A stretch of DNA of 5,596 bases, taken from the NCBI GenBank assembly GCA_028696755.1, contig JAQVGK010000254.1, positions 1 through 5,596 on the forward strand, given 5' to 3'. Position 1 is the stretch's first letter. Each line of letters begins with the position of its first letter. The notes below the pieces were generated by a model. The model saw nothing but the letters and a program-made list of their open reading frames with translations. It made no database searches and had not been told where the DNA came from. Position numbers and translations under genes: made by a program. This document shows positions 5,297 through 5,596 of the stretch, piece by piece. The stretch is from Bacteroidales bacterium. GTDB taxonomy: Bacteria; Bacteroidota; Bacteroidia; Bacteroidales; ML635J-15.

Positions 5297-5596
5297 TATG
5301 GATGTTAATCCGCTAGCGCGGAAGTGGATTTTATGATAAACGCTTTAGGGATGTGGATCCGCTAGCGCGGAAGTGGATTTTATGATAAACGCTTTAGGGA
5401 TGTGGATCCGCTAGCGCGGAAGTGGATTTTATGTTAAACGCTTTGCGGATGGGGGTTTAGGTTTGAGCTCTTATGGATGTTAATCCGCTAGCGCGGAAGT
5501 GGATTTTATGTTAAACGCTTCGCGGATGGGGGTTTTGGTTTTATCTCTTAGGGATGTTAATCCGCTAGCGCGGAAGTGGATTTTATGTTAAACGCT
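5297..5596. repeat. Direct-repeat array with palindromic core, five copies, running off the window
   Basis: A core of about 38 bases starts at 5308, 5357, 5406, 5483 and 5560; the last copy is cut at the window end. In order it reads ATCCGCTAGCGCGG, AAGTGGATTTTATG, A or T, then TAAACGCTT. Spacing is 49, 49, 77 and 77 bases. The first two 49-base units are identical; the two 77-base units differ at five positions. The longer units carry 28 more bases, beginning with GCGGATGGGGG after the core. Within the core CCGC-TAGC-GCGG can form a 4-bp hairpin and CGCTAGCG is a perfect palindrome. In the long units the opening ATCCGC is complementary to the following GCGGAT. Stop codons fall in the frames I read on both strands, so it is probably non-coding. 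Homology to the unit starts at about 5297, near the amn promoter. Confidence 0.93.

Noticed and set aside
5297..5596. CRISPR array
   Set aside because: The sequences between cores are not unique spacers: they are either absent (49-base units) or near-copies of each other (77-base units, five differences). No cas gene is nearby.
5300..5596. Small peptide gene encoded by the repeat units
   Set aside because: The frames I followed from the ATGs in the unit, and on the reverse strand, hit stops within each core, and no start context is visible.

Overview
The window looks like a piece of a low-GC Bacteroidota chromosome, probably Bacteroidales or a relative. Three lines of evidence support this. 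Intergenic regions carry the Bacteroidota -7 promoter element TAnnTTTG, once with a well-spaced -33 TTTG. Clear Shine-Dalgarno sites are absent and starts follow A/T-rich leaders. The genes match Bacteroidota protein types: a two-domain universal stress protein, a short-form AMP nucleosidase, a dihydroorotate dehydrogenase-like protein and an M48 lipoprotein protease.

Layout. Bases 1-761 hold the 3' part of a tandem-domain universal stress protein on the plus strand, cut by the window edge and closed by a strong intrinsic terminator (781-812). A promoter (810-842) overlaps the terminator T-tract and starts a compact plus-strand operon of three genes: a small acidic lipoprotein of unknown function (866-1387), a family 2 glycosyltransferase (1387-2292) and an M48 zinc metalloprotease with a lipoprotein-like N-terminus (2292-3113). 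Each junction in this operon overlaps by one base (TAATG, TGATG). A further gene follows after 39 bases and has its own TAnnTTTG box: a dihydroorotate dehydrogenase-like flavoprotein (3153-4133). AMP nucleosidase (4489-5259) is convergent, on the minus strand.

The two intergenic regions are the unusual part. The 355-base convergent gap (4134-4488) contains 18 tandem heptamers of two alternating types, TAATCGG and TGGTCGG. The array is bracketed by an imperfect inverted repeat (4171-4192 against 4431-4456), so array plus arms looks like one small non-coding element. The region behind amn (5297 to the window end) is a second, unrelated array. It has a palindrome-containing core of about 38 bases repeated at 49, 49, 77 and 77 base spacing, and it runs off the window.

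Function. The genes are mostly housekeeping or envelope functions: stress response, envelope glycan synthesis and proteolysis, and nucleotide metabolism. The lipoprotein, glycosyltransferase and protease are probably co-expressed, but nothing in the sequence shows a shared pathway. I see no convincing new defence or mobile gene system. The candidates for something undescribed are the two non-coding repeat elements. There are no rRNA, tRNA or CRISPR features.
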